Source of the DNA: Georgfuchsia toluolica
GTDB lineage: Bacteria; Pseudomonadota; Gammaproteobacteria; Burkholderiales; Rhodocyclaceae
NCBI RefSeq assembly: GCF_907163265.1
Contig: NZ_CAJQUM010000001.1
Coordinates: 434,001-498,000, forward strand
DNA length: 64,000 nt
Direction of reading: 5' to 3'
This document shows, one piece after another, positions 8,641 through 17,878 of this stretch; the first letter of the stretch is position 1, and the number at the start of each line of letters is the position of its first letter. Both the position numbers and the translations under genes were made by a program. The notes below the pieces were generated by a model. The model searched no databases and was not told where the DNA came from. It worked only from the letters and a program-made list of their open reading frames with translations.

Positions 8641-8674
8641 GCCGGCAGATTTGATATAAATCAAATCTGCCGGC
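8641..8674 (+). promoter_or_regulatory. FNR-type binding site inside a 34-bp perfect palindrome
   Basis: TTGATATAAATCAA (8651-8664) matches the FNR/ANR consensus TTGAT-N4-ATCAA without a mismatch. It is the core of a longer perfect inverted repeat: GCCGGCAGATTTGAT, loop ATAA, ATCAAATCTGCCGGC. An AT-rich -10-like stretch (TATATA, 8691-8696) lies downstream, so the site centre is about 40-45 bases before a plausible transcription start, the class II activator position. It precedes the methyltransferase-frdABCD genes. As RNA the palindrome would also form a 15-bp stem that could protect or end secG mRNA. Confidence 0.85.
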
Positions 8675-8753
8675 CAAGTCGGATGTAACATATATAGCTA
8701 ATTATTGCTCGACCCTGAGCCTAACAAAAAGACAATAAGCGATAATCCTGCCC

Positions 8754-9515
8754 ATGAGCCCTCCACCCCCACTCGCACTGCGCGAGGAGTTGCGCGAAAA
8801 GCGCTTTTCAACCATCTGGAAGCGGGATTTACACGATATCTTTGTCGATGTGGCGCCTTATTATGACCGCGCCAATTTTGTCGCCAGCCTTGGATTATGG
8901 AACTGGTTCCGCTCCAGCTTCATGGCGACCATTCCTGTCGCTCCGGATCTGAGGGTGCTGGATGTCTGTGCCGGCACTAATGCTGTCGGTATTGCATTGC
9001 TGAAGCGCGAACCCAACCTCAAGGTGCATGCCATTGATCGTAGCGAGGCAATGCAGACGGTGGGTCGGCAGCGAGCGGAGGCCTTGGGTCTGCACATCGA
9101 CAGCACGATTTGCGATGTGCATACGATTCCCTTTCCTGACAATTATTTCGACCGGGTCACGCTGCAATATGCGACGCGGCACCTTCGCGTTGAAGAGATA
9201 TTCAAGGAAATTCGCCGCGTACTCAAGCCGGGTGGGAGCTTCCACCATTGCGACATGCTGCGGCCGGGCAGTCCTACCGTCGAGAAACTCTATTATGGAT
9301 ATCTGCGCAGCTGCCTTGCGATTACCGGCCTGTTGTTCAGGAGCGGCACTGCCGCGATGAACGCCAAGAAATATTTTATCGACGCGCTGGAGATGTTCTA
9401 TTCGGCGGATGAGCTGTCCGAAGTGTTGCGCCGACAGGGTTTCTGCGATGTATCGGCAAAAACCCTGCTGGCCGGCATGATTGGATTTCACCGTGCGGTA
9501 AAACCCCAGCCTTGA
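8754..9515 (+). CDS. UbiE/MenG-like quinone methyltransferase linked to fumarate reductase
   Basis: 253 residues, class I SAM-dependent methyltransferase most like UbiE/MenG: an N-terminal VAPYYDRANFVASLGLWNWF (compare [20 protein letters not shown] in UbiE), then LPFPDNYFD-type motif (IPFPDNYFDRVTLQYATRHL), RVLKPGG and C-terminal AGMIGFHRAVKP. The SAM-binding motif I is DVCAGTNAVG instead of the usual D-x-x-GGTGD, so it is a divergent paralogue. It is the first gene after the FNR site and 82 bases before frdA. I infer that it methylates a demethylmenaquinone-type (low-potential) quinone used by the reductase. It does not look like the rhodoquinone protein RquA. The substrate is not shown by the sequence. 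Confidence 0.75.
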   Translation: MSPPPPLALREELREKRFSTIWKRDLHDIFVDVAPYYDRANFVASLGLWNWFRSSFMATIPVAPDLRVLDVCAGTNAVGIALLKREPNLKVHAIDRSEAMQTVGRQRAEALGLHIDSTICDVHTIPFPDNYFDRVTLQYATRHLRVEEIFKEIRRVLKPGGSFHHCDMLRPGSPTVEKLYYGYLRSCLAITGLLFRSGTAAMNAKKYFIDALEMFYSADELSEVLRRQGFCDVSAKTLLAGMIGFHRAVKPQP

Positions 9516-9597
9516 TGAGGGGCTGGTTCATGTCACAACCTGCGAAGGAATCGTGTATGCGCTCGTTTGTGTTTGTATTGATGTTTGAGGAGAGGTA

Positions 9598-11355
9598 ATG
9601 GAGACGATCCAGACAGATGTGGCCATCATAGGGGCCGGAGGAGCCGGGTTGCGCGCTGCCATTGCGCTGGCGCAGGAAGCACCGAATTTGCGCATTGCCC
9701 TGATCTCAAAGGTCTATCCGATGCGCAGCCATACCTGCGCGGCGGAAGGTGGCGCGGCGGGGGTGATCAAGCCTGACGACAGCTACGACCATCACTTCCA
9801 TGATACGGTGGGTGGCGGCGATTGGTTGTGCGACCAGGATGCGGTCGAGTACTTCATTCACGAGGCACCAAAGGAACTGATGCAACTGGAACACTGGGGC
9901 TGCCCATGGAACCGAGAAGAAGACGGTTCTGTGGCGGTGCGCCCCTTCGGCGGCATGAAGATCCAGCGTACTTGGTTTGCCGCCGACAAGTCAGGCTTTC
10001 ATATTCTGCACGCCCTGTTCCAGACCTCGCTACAGTTCCCGCAGATCCAACGCTTCGACGAATATTTCGCCACCGACCTGCTGGTCGATGATGGGCGCTG
10101 CCAGGGGCTTACCGCGATCGAGATGCGTACCGGCCAGATGCGTCGCTTCAACGCCAAAGCCGTGATTATCGCTGGCGGCGGTGCCGGGCGCATGTTCCCC
10201 TTCAACACCAATGGCAACGTCAATACCGGGGATGGCATGGCCATGGCCTACCGTGCCGGCGCACCGCTGAAGGACATGGAATTCGTGCAATACCATCCGA
10301 CTGGGTTGCCCAATACCGGTACGTTGTTGACAGAAGCTTGTCGCGCCGAAGGCGGCGTGCTGCTGAACAAGGACAACTACCGCTTTCTGCAAGACTACGG
10401 CATGGGGCCGGAGACACCCAAGGGCAAGCCGGTGCTGAAGACCATGGAGTTGGGCCCGCGCGACCGCGTCAGTCAAGCCATCTGGGGTGAGATGCAGAAG
10501 GGGCGCGCCGTCAAGACTGATTGGGGCGACTGCGTCTGGCTGGACATGCGCCACTTGGGCGAGAAGAAGATGGACGAAAGACTGCCTTTCGTGCGTGACA
10601 TCTGCATTAGTTACTTGGGCTTGGACCCGGTGCATGAGATGATACCGATCCGTCCGGTGATGCACTACATGATGGGCGGCATTCACACCGATACTAAATC
10701 CGCAACTTCGCTGCCCGGTCTGTTCGCAGCCGGCGAGTGTGCCTGCGTCAGCATCAACGGCGCCAATCGCCTCGGCTCCAATTCCCTGGTCGAGATCCTC
10801 GTCTTCGGTCACCGTGCTGCACTGTCGGCCGCCTCTTACGCGGCTGGCGTCAGGCCGGGCAATGAAGCGGCGCTGACGGCGCAGGCCGAAGCCAATCAAT
10901 CCAAGATACGTGAGTTGTTCATGCGCAATTCCGACAAGGAGTCGATCGCCGGCCTGCGCAAGGAAATGACCGATACCATGGAAGAAGGTGCCGGCATCTA
11001 CCGTACTCAGGAAGGCATGGACAAGAGCTGCAAGAAGCTCTCTGAACTGCGCCACCGCTACCAGGACATCACGCTGCACGACAAGACCAACGTCTACAAC
11101 ACCGATCTGCTTTCGGCGCTGGAGTTGGGCAATATGCTTGACTGCGCCGAAGCTCTGATGACGAGCGGACGCGAGCGCAAGGAGTCGCGCGGCGCCCACC
11201 AGCGCCTCGACTACACGGCGCGCGACGATGTCAAGTATCTGAAACACTCAATGGCCTACTTCAAAGGCTTGGAAGCGCCGAGTATTGACTATCGAGATGT
11301 GGTGATCACAAAGTCCCAACCGGGTGTACGCGATTACTCGGGAGCCAAGAAATGA
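9598..11355 (+). CDS. frdA: Fumarate reductase flavoprotein subunit FrdA
   Basis: 585 residues, strong Shine-Dalgarno GAGGAGAGG before ATG. It is closer to E. coli FrdA than to SdhA along its whole length: [16 protein letters not shown] for FAD, H45 in [14 protein letters not shown] (covalent FAD link), [80 protein letters not shown]. It reduces fumarate to succinate at the cytoplasmic face of the membrane, or oxidises succinate in reverse. It is the first structural gene of frdABCD and overlaps frdB by four bases. The operon's own FNR site agrees with anaerobic use. Confidence 0.95.
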   Translation: METIQTDVAIIGAGGAGLRAAIALAQEAPNLRIALISKVYPMRSHTCAAEGGAAGVIKPDDSYDHHFHDTVGGGDWLCDQDAVEYFIHEAPKELMQLEHWGCPWNREEDGSVAVRPFGGMKIQRTWFAADKSGFHILHALFQTSLQFPQIQRFDEYFATDLLVDDGRCQGLTAIEMRTGQMRRFNAKAVIIAGGGAGRMFPFNTNGNVNTGDGMAMAYRAGAPLKDMEFVQYHPTGLPNTGTLLTEACRAEGGVLLNKDNYRFLQDYGMGPETPKGKPVLKTMELGPRDRVSQAIWGEMQKGRAVKTDWGDCVWLDMRHLGEKKMDERLPFVRDICISYLGLDPVHEMIPIRPVMHYMMGGIHTDTKSATSLPGLFAAGECACVSINGANRLGSNSLVEILVFGHRAALSAASYAAGVRPGNEAALTAQAEANQSKIRELFMRNSDKESIAGLRKEMTDTMEEGAGIYRTQEGMDKSCKKLSELRHRYQDITLHDKTNVYNTDLLSALELGNMLDCAEALMTSGRERKESRGAHQRLDYTARDDVKYLKHSMAYFKGLEAPSIDYRDVVITKSQPGVRDYSGAKK

Positions 11356-12110
11356 CTGAAAACAGAATGGGAGCTCGACAGGTTGAGCTCGAAGTGCTGC
11401 GCTACAACCCCGAGACGGATCAGGAGCCGAGACTTCAGCGTTATTCGGTCCCCTGCATCAACGAATGGTGCGTGCTCGATGCCCTTAATTATCTCAAGGA
11501 CAATCTCGACCCGACGCTGGCCTATCGCTGGTCCTGCCACATGCAGGTGTGCGGCAGCTGCGGCATGATGATCAATGGCGAGCCGAAGCTCGCCTGCAAG
11601 GCTATGTTGCGTGATTACACCGGTGTGATTCGGATCGAGCCGCTGGCCCACTTCCCGATCGAGCGCGATCTGGTTACCGTTGCGGACGACTTCATGGCCA
11701 AGCTGAAACGCGTTAAACCCTATCTGATAGAAGGCGAAAAACGCGCACCGACCGAAGGTGAATACAAGCAGACGCCGGCGCAACTGAAACGTTACCGGCA
11801 GTTCGCCATGTGTATCAATTGCATGCTTTGCTATGCAGCCTGCCCTGAGTATGGCCTGCATCCGAAGTTCATCGGACCTGCAGCAATTACTCTGGCTCAC
11901 CGGTATAACCTGGATTCGCGGGACGGCGGGCGTGATGAACGTCAGGAAGAAGTCGCGACCAATGAAGGCGTCTGGGAGTGTACGTTTGTCGGCGCATGTT
12001 CAGAGGTTTGTCCGAAGCATGTTGACCCGGCGGCGGCACTGCAGCAGGTGAAGGTGGCCAGCACCGTCGACTGGTATCTCGAGCACTTTATGACATGGGT
12101 GAAAAAATGA
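11352..12110 (+). CDS. frdB: Fumarate reductase iron-sulfur subunit FrdB
   Basis: 252 residues. The [2Fe-2S] site is [20 protein letters not shown] followed by AC. The [4Fe-4S] site is [12 protein letters not shown], and the [3Fe-4S] site is [17 protein letters not shown]. The stretches [19 protein letters not shown] and PIERDLV are shared with E. coli FrdB. The subunit carries electrons from the quinol site in FrdCD to FAD in FrdA. ATG 11352 overlaps the frdA stop; ATG 11367 is an alternative. Downstream it overlaps frdC by four bases. Confidence 0.95.
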   Translation: MTENRMGARQVELEVLRYNPETDQEPRLQRYSVPCINEWCVLDALNYLKDNLDPTLAYRWSCHMQVCGSCGMMINGEPKLACKAMLRDYTGVIRIEPLAHFPIERDLVTVADDFMAKLKRVKPYLIEGEKRAPTEGEYKQTPAQLKRYRQFAMCINCMLCYAACPEYGLHPKFIGPAAITLAHRYNLDSRDGGRDERQEEVATNEGVWECTFVGACSEVCPKHVDPAAALQQVKVASTVDWYLEHFMTWVKK

Positions 12111-12493
12111 GCCGCAGACCCTACGTACGCGAATGTCCGCCGACCACTTGGTACTTCCGGATGCCACGCTATATGCGCTATATGGCGCGCGAGGTGACGT
12201 CGATTTTCATCGGCATCTTCACTGCGATTTTGCTTTGCGGTCTTGGCCGTTTATCCCAGGGGCAGACGCAATGGGAAAGTTTTCTGATGCAAATACAGAC
12301 ACCAGGCTATATACTTTTCCTGGCACTGGCTTTGGCCTTCGCGCTTTACAATACTTTCACCTGGTTTAACGTCGCACCCAAGGCTTTGCCGCTGCAGTTC
12401 GGCGAGGACATGGCGCCGGACAGTCTGGTGCGCAACGCGCATTATGCAATTTGGGTTGTGCTGTCGTTGATCGTTCTGTGGGGAGTCTACTGA
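12107..12493 (+). CDS. frdC: Fumarate reductase membrane anchor FrdC
   Basis: 128 residues with three membrane helices. It follows the E. coli FrdC plan: [20 protein letters not shown] then [10 protein letters not shown] (compare [20 protein letters not shown]) and [14 protein letters not shown] (compare TKTWFELAPKA). The frame opens 12 bases earlier (12095), but ATG 12107 overlaps the frdB stop. With FrdD it forms the quinol site of a heme-less (type D) reductase. No conserved heme-ligand histidines of the SdhC kind are seen in the helices. Confidence 0.92.
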   Translation: MSRRPYVRECPPTTWYFRMPRYMRYMAREVTSIFIGIFTAILLCGLGRLSQGQTQWESFLMQIQTPGYILFLALALAFALYNTFTWFNVAPKALPLQFGEDMAPDSLVRNAHYAIWVVLSLIVLWGVY

Positions 12494-12495
12494 TC

Positions 12496-12837
12496 ATGGC
12501 CAAGTCGAATAAACCCATCATCTGGGGTACCTTCGCAGCGGGCGGCACGGTCGCCGCGTTCGTTGCGCCGATCCTGATTTTGCTTTTCCTGCTTGCCGCG
12601 ACTGGTCATGTCCCTCCCGGCCTCGACTATGTGAAGCTGCATAGCGTAGTCGCGCACTGGTTCGGCAAGGTGGTGACCTTCGTCGTGATCTTCCTGCTGC
12701 TTTGGAGCCAGGCACACCGGTTGCGCATTACCTGCTTTGACTTTGGCCTGCGTGCCGACACCTTGGTTGCCATCGTGTTCTATGCGCTCGCGGGAGTGGG
12801 CAGTATTGCGACAGTGGTTTATCTGGCAGGTATTTGA
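12496..12837 (+). CDS. frdD: Fumarate reductase membrane anchor FrdD
   Basis: 113 residues, three membrane helices. KPIIWGTFAAGGTVAAFVAP aligns with the E. coli FrdD start [20 protein letters not shown], and LLLWSQAHRLRITCFDFGL aligns with LPLWCGLHRMHHAMHDLKI. ATG 12496 lies two bases after the frdC stop; the open frame before it is a shadow of frdC. Last gene of the frd operon; an inverted repeat follows at 12842-12881. Confidence 0.92.
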   Translation: MAKSNKPIIWGTFAAGGTVAAFVAPILILLFLLAATGHVPPGLDYVKLHSVVAHWFGKVVTFVVIFLLLWSQAHRLRITCFDFGLRADTLVAIVFYALAGVGSIATVVYLAGI

Positions 12838-12841
12838 GCGA

Positions 12842-12881
12842 AACTTTCTTCGTGGCAAAGTTAATTGCTGCGAAGAAAGTT
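12842..12881 (+). terminator. Inverted repeat after frdD
   Basis: AACTTTCTTCG (12842-12852) and CGAAGAAAGTT (12871-12881) are perfect 11-bp complements with an 18-base loop. No long T-tract follows on the plus strand. It may end frd transcription weakly or stabilise the 3' end. The right arm lies between the -35 and -10 of the next promoter, so readthrough and initiation could interfere. Confidence 0.5.
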
Positions 12882-12891
12882 GATATATAAT
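12865..12891 (+). promoter_or_regulatory. Probable promoter of tRNA-Leu and nuo operon
   Basis: TTGCTG (12865-12870) and a perfect -10 TATAAT (12886-12891) with a 15-bp spacer, about 65 bases before the tRNA. The short spacer is less than ideal, but the -10 is exact. Confidence 0.5.
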
Positions 12892-12956
12892 TTGGGTAGC
12901 AGAGTTCCTGCCACTCGGCGGCATAGTTAGTATGCAAAAGCGATAGATGTGGTTGG

Positions 12957-13041
12957 GCCGACGTGGTGAAATTGGTAGACACGCTATCTTGAGGGGGTAG
13001 TGACGAAAGTCGTGTGAGTTCGAGTCTCACCGTCGGCACCA
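12957..13041 (+). tRNA. tRNA-Leu (anticodon GAG)
   Basis: 85 bases including an encoded CCA. The acceptor stem GCCGACG pairs with CGTCGGC. The D-loop has GTGGTGAAATTGGTAGACAC. The anticodon loop TTGAGGG has GAG at 12991-12993. The long variable arm is of leucine type, and the T-arm is GTGAG-TTCGAGT-CTCAC. It sits directly ahead of nuoA, as in other betaproteobacteria. Confidence 0.97.
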
Positions 13042-13103
13042 GGTAACAAGGTGTGCCTGCATTTGCAGGCACCGAGTGATGCGGCGAATACCGCAAAGTG
13101 GAT

Positions 13104-13478
13104 ATGTTGGAAAGTTATTTTTCAATATTGGTATTTATGGTTGTTGGCACTGTTGTTGGGTGTCTGCCAATTATACTGGGCTGGTTTGTTGCTCCGCACC
13201 GGCCCGATGCAGAAAAAAATTCCGCATATGAATGCGGTTTTGAACCCTTTGAAGACGCACGTCAGAAATTCGATGTGCGTTATTACCTGATCGCCATCCT
13301 CTTTATTTTGTTCGATCTGGAAATTGCCTTCCTCTTCCCCTGGGCGACGATTTTTAAAGAGATCGTCAATACCCCTGAGGTCAAGTTCTTCGGATTCATC
13401 GAGATGCTGGTGTTTCTCGCCATCCTGCTTGTCGGCTATATCTATGCCTGGGCCAAAGGCGCCCTGGACTGGGAATAA
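13104..13478 (+). CDS. nuoA: NADH-quinone oxidoreductase subunit A
   Basis: 124 residues, three membrane helices. ATG 13104 gives [14 protein letters not shown] 13098 is in frame just before. Conserved features are [20 protein letters not shown] (the Cys-containing loop between helices 1 and 2) and [20 protein letters not shown] with the acidic residues in helix 2. NuoA is at the junction of the membrane and peripheral arms near the quinone channel of complex I. It is the first gene of nuoA-N. Confidence 0.96.
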   Translation: MLESYFSILVFMVVGTVVGCLPIILGWFVAPHRPDAEKNSAYECGFEPFEDARQKFDVRYYLIAILFILFDLEIAFLFPWATIFKEIVNTPEVKFFGFIEMLVFLAILLVGYIYAWAKGALDWE

Positions 13479-13569
13479 GAGCGTCATGCATTTTTCATTT
13501 CTTTCTACCGTGGCCAGCATGTTCGTGGGCGCCCTTGGCCCATGGGAAAATGAAGCACCTATCCCCTGT

Positions 13570-13623
13570 CCCCTGCCCCGAGGGCAGGGGCAATTAGTCA
13601 CCTCTCCCACTTGGAGGGAGAGG
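13570..13623. repeat. Two palindromic repeats between nuoA and nuoB
   Basis: CCCCTGCCC (13570-13578) pairs with GGGCAGGGG (13582-13590), and CCTCTCCC (13601-13608) pairs with GGGAGAGG (13616-13623). They lie in a 198-base gap inside the nuo operon and resemble the GC-rich elements at 2901 and 60483. Neither has a T-tract, so they are not intrinsic terminators. They may be spread extragenic repeats that affect mRNA stability. Confidence 0.65.
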
Positions 13624-13676
13624 CAGGGAGTGGGAGTGCTTGAATATGGTGGCTCATGTCACCTCATGGAGGCGCC

Positions 13677-14156
13677 ATGAGTATCGAAGGACTGATGCAG
13701 GAAGGTTTTGTTACTACCTCGCTCGATAAACTCATTAACTGGGCGCGTACCGGTTCAGTGTGGCCAGTGACTTTTGGCCTTGCCTGTTGCGCGATCGAAA
13801 TGATTCACACTGGCGCCGCGCGCTATGACATCGACCGCTTTGGCATGTTGTTCCGGGCTACTCCGCGCCAGTCGGATCTAATGATTGTTGCCGGCACGTT
13901 GACCAACAAGATGGCTCCCGCGCTACGCAAGGTTTATGACCAGATTCCCGAACCGCGTTGGGTGATTTCGATGGGTTCCTGCGCCAACGGCGGCGGTTAT
14001 TACCATTATGCTTATTCGGTGGTGCGTGGCGTTGATCGCATCGTGCCAGTCGATATCTACGTGCCTGGCTGCCCGCCGACGCCGGAAGCGTTGCTCTACG
14101 GCATCATTCAGTTGAAGAACAAGATCAGGCGTACTTCAACAATCGCCCGCCGCTAA
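13677..14156 (+). CDS. nuoB: NADH-quinone oxidoreductase subunit B
   Basis: 159 residues from ATG 13677 after GGAGG; the open frame begins 21 bases earlier. It ligates cluster N2 with the tandem cysteines in [11 protein letters not shown], a Cys in [11 protein letters not shown] and a Cys in [32 protein letters not shown] is the family signature. N2 passes electrons to quinone at the NuoB/NuoD interface. Confidence 0.97.
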   Translation: MSIEGLMQEGFVTTSLDKLINWARTGSVWPVTFGLACCAIEMIHTGAARYDIDRFGMLFRATPRQSDLMIVAGTLTNKMAPALRKVYDQIPEPRWVISMGSCANGGGYYHYAYSVVRGVDRIVPVDIYVPGCPPTPEALLYGIIQLKNKIRRTSTIARR

Positions 14157-14196
14157 TCTATTAACGTTGCCCATACATTGACCTGCTGATATTGCC

Positions 14197-14823
14197 ATGA
14201 GCGCCAAGCTGGAAAAGCTTTGTCAAAATTTAAATAGCGTACTGGGCGAACGCATCGTTAGCCTTGTCACCGTCGGTGGCGAGGTGACTCTAGTAGTGGC
14301 CGCGGCCGATTATTTGTCCGTGGCGAAAACATTGCGCGATGATGTGGACCTGCGCTTCGAGCAGTTGAGTGATTTATGTGGCGTCGATTACGCCGCCTAT
14401 GGAGAGACGGCACCCATATCCCAGGAAAAGCTTGATGCAGCGCCCAGGTTCGCTGCCGTCAGCCATCTGCTCTCTGTCAGCCACAACTGGCGCCTGCGCT
14501 TGCGTGTGTTTGCTACCGACAACAGCTTTCCCGTGCTTGATTCCGTGACGCCGATCTGGAACAGCGCCAACTGGTTCGAACGCGAGGCTTTCGATCTTTT
14601 CGGCATCATGTTCGAGGGGCATGCCGATCTGCGTCGCATCCTGACCGACTACGGCTTCATCGGCCACCCCTTCCGCAAGGATTTTCCGGTCTCGGGTTAT
14701 GTTGAAATGCGCTACGACCCGGATCAGAAACGGGTGATTTACCAGCCGGTGACCATCGAACCGCGCGAAGTCACGCCGCGCATTATCCGCGAAGAAAACT
14801 ACGGGGACTCGCGTCGTGGCTGA
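14197..14823 (+). CDS. nuoC: NADH-quinone oxidoreductase subunit C
   Basis: 208 residues. Contains the 30-kDa subunit signature: [20 protein letters not shown] then [19 protein letters not shown], and [13 protein letters not shown]. It is a separate gene here, not fused to nuoD as in E. coli. It is part of the hydrophilic connecting module and has no cofactor. Its last eight bases overlap nuoD, which starts with GTG. Confidence 0.96.
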   Translation: MSAKLEKLCQNLNSVLGERIVSLVTVGGEVTLVVAAADYLSVAKTLRDDVDLRFEQLSDLCGVDYAAYGETAPISQEKLDAAPRFAAVSHLLSVSHNWRLRLRVFATDNSFPVLDSVTPIWNSANWFEREAFDLFGIMFEGHADLRRILTDYGFIGHPFRKDFPVSGYVEMRYDPDQKRVIYQPVTIEPREVTPRIIREENYGDSRRG

Positions 14824-16069
14824 AATCAAGAATTACACATTGAACTTCGGCCCGCAACACCCTGCTGCGCACGGTGTGTTGCGCTTGGTGCTTGAACTCG
14901 ATGGCGAGGTAGTGGTGCGCGCCGATCCGCACATTGGCTTGCTGCACCGTGGTACCGAAAAACTCGCCGAGCATAAGACGTGGACGCAGACGCTTCCCTA
15001 TCTGGATCGGCTTGACTACACCTCGGTGTTCATCAACGAGCATCCCTACGTGATGGCGGTTGAGAGACTCCTTGGGGTTGAAGTACCCCTGCGAGCACAG
15101 TACATCCGGGTGATGTTCGACGAACTGACGCGCATTCATAACCATCTGCTCAGCATCGGTGCCCATGCCATGGACGTCGGTGCCATGACCATGGTGCTCT
15201 ATACGTTCCGCGAGCGCGAGGACATCGTCGACATGATGGAAGCCGTTTCCGGTGCGCGCATGCATGGGGCCTACTACCGGCCGGGTGGTGTCTATCGCGA
15301 TCTGCCCGATAGCATGCCGTGCTACACGGTCAACAAGTTCAAGGATGCCGAGAGGGTGAAGGCGCTCAACACGGCGCGCTCCGGTTCGCTGCTTGACTTC
15401 ATCGAAGACTTTGCCAATCGTTTTTCAGGCTGCTGCGACGACTACGAAACCCTGCTTACCGACAACCGCATTTGGAAGCAGCGTCTGGTTGATGTCGGTA
15501 TCGTAACGCCCGAGCGGGCGTTGCAGTTGGGCTTCACCGGCCCGATGCTGCGTGGTTCCGGCATCGAATGGGACCTGCGCAAGAAGCAGCCCTACGAGGT
15601 TTACGACCGTCTCGACTTTGATATTCCGGTTGGCACCAATGGTGACAGTTATGACCGCTATCTGGTACGCATGGAAGAGATGCGCCAGGCCAACCGCATC
15701 ATCAAGCAGTGTGTTGCCTGGTTGCGCGAGAATCCCGGCCCGGTGATTACTGACAACCACAAGGTGGCGCCGCCTTCGCGCGAGAAGATGAAGGGCAGCA
15801 TGGAAGAGCTGATTCATCACTTCAAGCTTTACAGCGAAGGCATACATGTTCCCGCCGGTGAGGTCTATGCCGCCGTGGAGCATGGCAAGGGCGAGTTCGG
15901 TGTCTATCTGATTTCCGATGGTGCCAACAAGCCCTACCGCATGAAGCTGCGTTCCGCGGCGTTTACCCATCTTTCTGCCATGGATGAAATGGCAAAAGGC
16001 CACATGATCGCCGATGTGGTGACCATCATTGGAACCATGGACATCGTGTTTGGCGACGTTGACAGATAA
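14816..16069 (+). CDS. nuoD: NADH-quinone oxidoreductase subunit D
   Basis: 417 residues from GTG 14816 inside the end of nuo[21 protein letters not shown]. The quinone-site histidine is in [10 protein letters not shown], followed by [15 protein letters not shown] and [12 protein letters not shown]. The C-terminus is DIVFGDVDR, as is usual for the 49-kDa subunit. With NuoB it forms the quinone-binding cavity. Confidence 0.97.
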   Translation: MAEIKNYTLNFGPQHPAAHGVLRLVLELDGEVVVRADPHIGLLHRGTEKLAEHKTWTQTLPYLDRLDYTSVFINEHPYVMAVERLLGVEVPLRAQYIRVMFDELTRIHNHLLSIGAHAMDVGAMTMVLYTFREREDIVDMMEAVSGARMHGAYYRPGGVYRDLPDSMPCYTVNKFKDAERVKALNTARSGSLLDFIEDFANRFSGCCDDYETLLTDNRIWKQRLVDVGIVTPERALQLGFTGPMLRGSGIEWDLRKKQPYEVYDRLDFDIPVGTNGDSYDRYLVRMEEMRQANRIIKQCVAWLRENPGPVITDNHKVAPPSREKMKGSMEELIHHFKLYSEGIHVPAGEVYAAVEHGKGEFGVYLISDGANKPYRMKLRSAAFTHLSAMDEMAKGHMIADVVTIIGTMDIVFGDVDR

Positions 16070-16073
16070 AACC

Positions 16074-16547
16074 ATGCTGAGCGAAGACGCATTCAAGAAA
16101 ATCGACCGCGAGGTCAGCAAGTACCCGGCAGACCAGAAGCAGTCTGCCGCGATGGCAGCACTGCGTATCGCGCAGGCAGAGAAGGGCTGGCTGGCCAAGG
16201 AGACCATCGCGGAAGTCGCCCAGGTTCTCGGCATGGCGCCGATGGCTGTTTATGAGGTCGCCAGCTTTTACAACATGTACGATTTGCACCCGGTTGGCAA
16301 ATACAAGCTGACAGTGTGTACCAATCTGCCATGCGCGCTTTCCGGCGGCGTCCACGCCGCCGAATACGTGAAGCAGAAGCTCGGCATCGACTTCAATGAA
16401 ACCACGGCCGACGGCAAGTTCACCCTCAAGGAAGGCGAGTGCATGGGCGCTTGCGGCGATGCGCCGGTGATGCTGGTTAACAATATCCACATGAAGAGCT
16501 TCATGACGCCCGAAGAGATCGACAAATTGCTCGCGGAGTGCAAATAA
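16074..16547 (+). CDS. nuoE: NADH-quinone oxidoreductase subunit E
   Basis: 157 residues from ATG 16074, four bases after nuoD; the longer frame overlaps nuoD and is not used. The [2Fe-2S] N1a ligands are in [11 protein letters not shown] and [15 protein letters not shown]. The N-terminal helical part ([15 protein letters not shown] then EVAQVLGM) is typical of the 24-kDa subunit. It binds NuoF in the NADH-oxidising tip. The stop overlaps the nuoF start (TAATG). Confidence 0.96.
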   Translation: MLSEDAFKKIDREVSKYPADQKQSAAMAALRIAQAEKGWLAKETIAEVAQVLGMAPMAVYEVASFYNMYDLHPVGKYKLTVCTNLPCALSGGVHAAEYVKQKLGIDFNETTADGKFTLKEGECMGACGDAPVMLVNNIHMKSFMTPEEIDKLLAECK

Positions 16548-17878
16548 TGGCGTTTCTTGGTGCGATCAATCCGTTATTGACGGCAGGATGGACGAAGGGC
16601 GATGCCGGCTGGCATCTGAAGGATTATGTCGAACGCGGTGGCTACGAAGCCTTGCGCAAGATACTCACCGAAAAGATTTCTCCTGATCAGGTCATCGCCG
16701 AGGTCAAGACCTCCGTGTTGCGCGGCCGCGGCGGCGCGGGTTTTCCGGCTGGCCTGAAGTGGAGTTTCATGCCGAAGAACGCGCCCGAAAAGTATATCGT
16801 CTGCAATACGGATGAAGGCGAGCCGGGAACCTTCAAGGATCGCGACATCCTGCGCTACGATCCGCATTCGGTGATCGAAGGCATGATCATCGCCGGTTAC
16901 GCGGTTGGTGCCGCGCGCGGCTATAACTACATCCACGGCGAGATATTCGAAATTTACGAGCGCTTCGAACAGGCGCTGGATGAAGCGCGCGCCGCCGGTT
17001 TCCTGGGGCAGAACATCCTTGGTTCGGGACTTGATTTCGACCTGTTTGCGCATCACGGTTGGGGTGCTTATATTTGCGGCGAGGAATCGGCGTTACTCGA
17101 ATCCATTGAAGGCAAGAAGGGGCAGCCGCGCTTCAAGCCGCCGTTTCCCGCCAGCTACGGTCTTTACGGCAAGCCAACCACGATCAACAATACCGAGACT
17201 TTCGCGGCGGTGCCCTTCATCTTCAGGATGGGCGGCGAGGCCTACCTGAATCTCGGCAAACCCAACAATGGCGGCACCAAATTGTTTTCCGTGTCGGGCC
17301 ACGTCAACAAGCCCGGCAATTACGAGGTGCCGCTCGGTACGCCGTTCGCCAAGCTGCTGGAAATGGCTGGCGGCATGCGCGGCGGCCGCAAGCTCAAGAT
17401 GGTGATTCCAGGCGGCTCATCGGCGCCGGTGATTCCCGGCGAGATGATGATGGATCTCACCATGGATTACGACTCGATCGCCAAGGCCGGCTCCATGCTC
17501 GGCTCGGGCGCGGTGATCGTGATGGACGAAACCGTCTGCGCCGTGAAGGCGCTGGAGCGTCTGTCCTACTTCTATTTCGAGGAATCCTGCGGCCAATGCA
17601 CGCCCTGCCGCGAAGGTACCGGCTGGATGTATCGCATCGTGCATCGCATCGAGAATGGCGAGGGGCGTCCCGGTGATCTTGATTTGCTGTCGTCCATCAC
17701 ACCGAACATCATGGGGCGCACCATCTGCGCACTGGGCGATGCGGCGGCGATGCCGGTCAACGGTTTCATCAAGCACTATCGCTCGGAATTTGAATTCCAT
17801 ATCGAGAACAAGCGTTGTCTGGTCCCGCCCGACGTGCAACGGGCGGGCAGCACCTTCTACACGGGGCCGTCATGCTAG
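16547..17878 (+). CDS. nuoF: NADH-quinone oxidoreductase subunit F
   Basis: 443 residues. FMN and NADH site: [34 protein letters not shown] and the glycine-rich stretch around [18 protein letters not shown]. The N3 [4Fe-4S] ligands are in [15 protein letters not shown], with a distal Cys in [11 protein letters not shown]. It is the entry point for electrons from NADH. ATG 16547 overlaps the nuoE stop, and the gene overlaps nuoG by seven bases. Confidence 0.97.
   Translation: MAFLGAINPLLTAGWTKGDAGWHLKDYVERGGYEALRKILTEKISPDQVIAEVKTSVLRGRGGAGFPAGLKWSFMPKNAPEKYIVCNTDEGEPGTFKDRDILRYDPHSVIEGMIIAGYAVGAARGYNYIHGEIFEIYERFEQALDEARAAGFLGQNILGSGLDFDLFAHHGWGAYICGEESALLESIEGKKGQPRFKPPFPASYGLYGKPTTINNTETFAAVPFIFRMGGEAYLNLGKPNNGGTKLFSVSGHVNKPGNYEVPLGTPFAKLLEMAGGMRGGRKLKMVIPGGSSAPVIPGEMMMDLTMDYDSIAKAGSMLGSGAVIVMDETVCAVKALERLSYFYFEESCGQCTPCREGTGWMYRIVHRIENGEGRPGDLDLLSSITPNIMGRTICALGDAAAMPVNGFIKHYRSEFEFHIENKRCLVPPDVQRAGSTFYTGPSC

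Noticed and set aside
8754-9515. Rhodoquinone biosynthesis protein RquA
   Set aside because: The sequence follows UbiE/MenG along its length and lacks the typical RquA N-terminal block.
9598-12837. Annotation as succinate dehydrogenase sdhABCD
   Set aside because: Subunit order A-B-C-D and the detailed sequence match quinol:fumarate reductase; SdhC/SdhD heme-type anchors are absent.
12882-12895. FNR site overlapping the tRNA-Leu promoter (TTGATATATAATTT)
   Set aside because: Only the left half matches; the right half differs from ATCAA at several positions.
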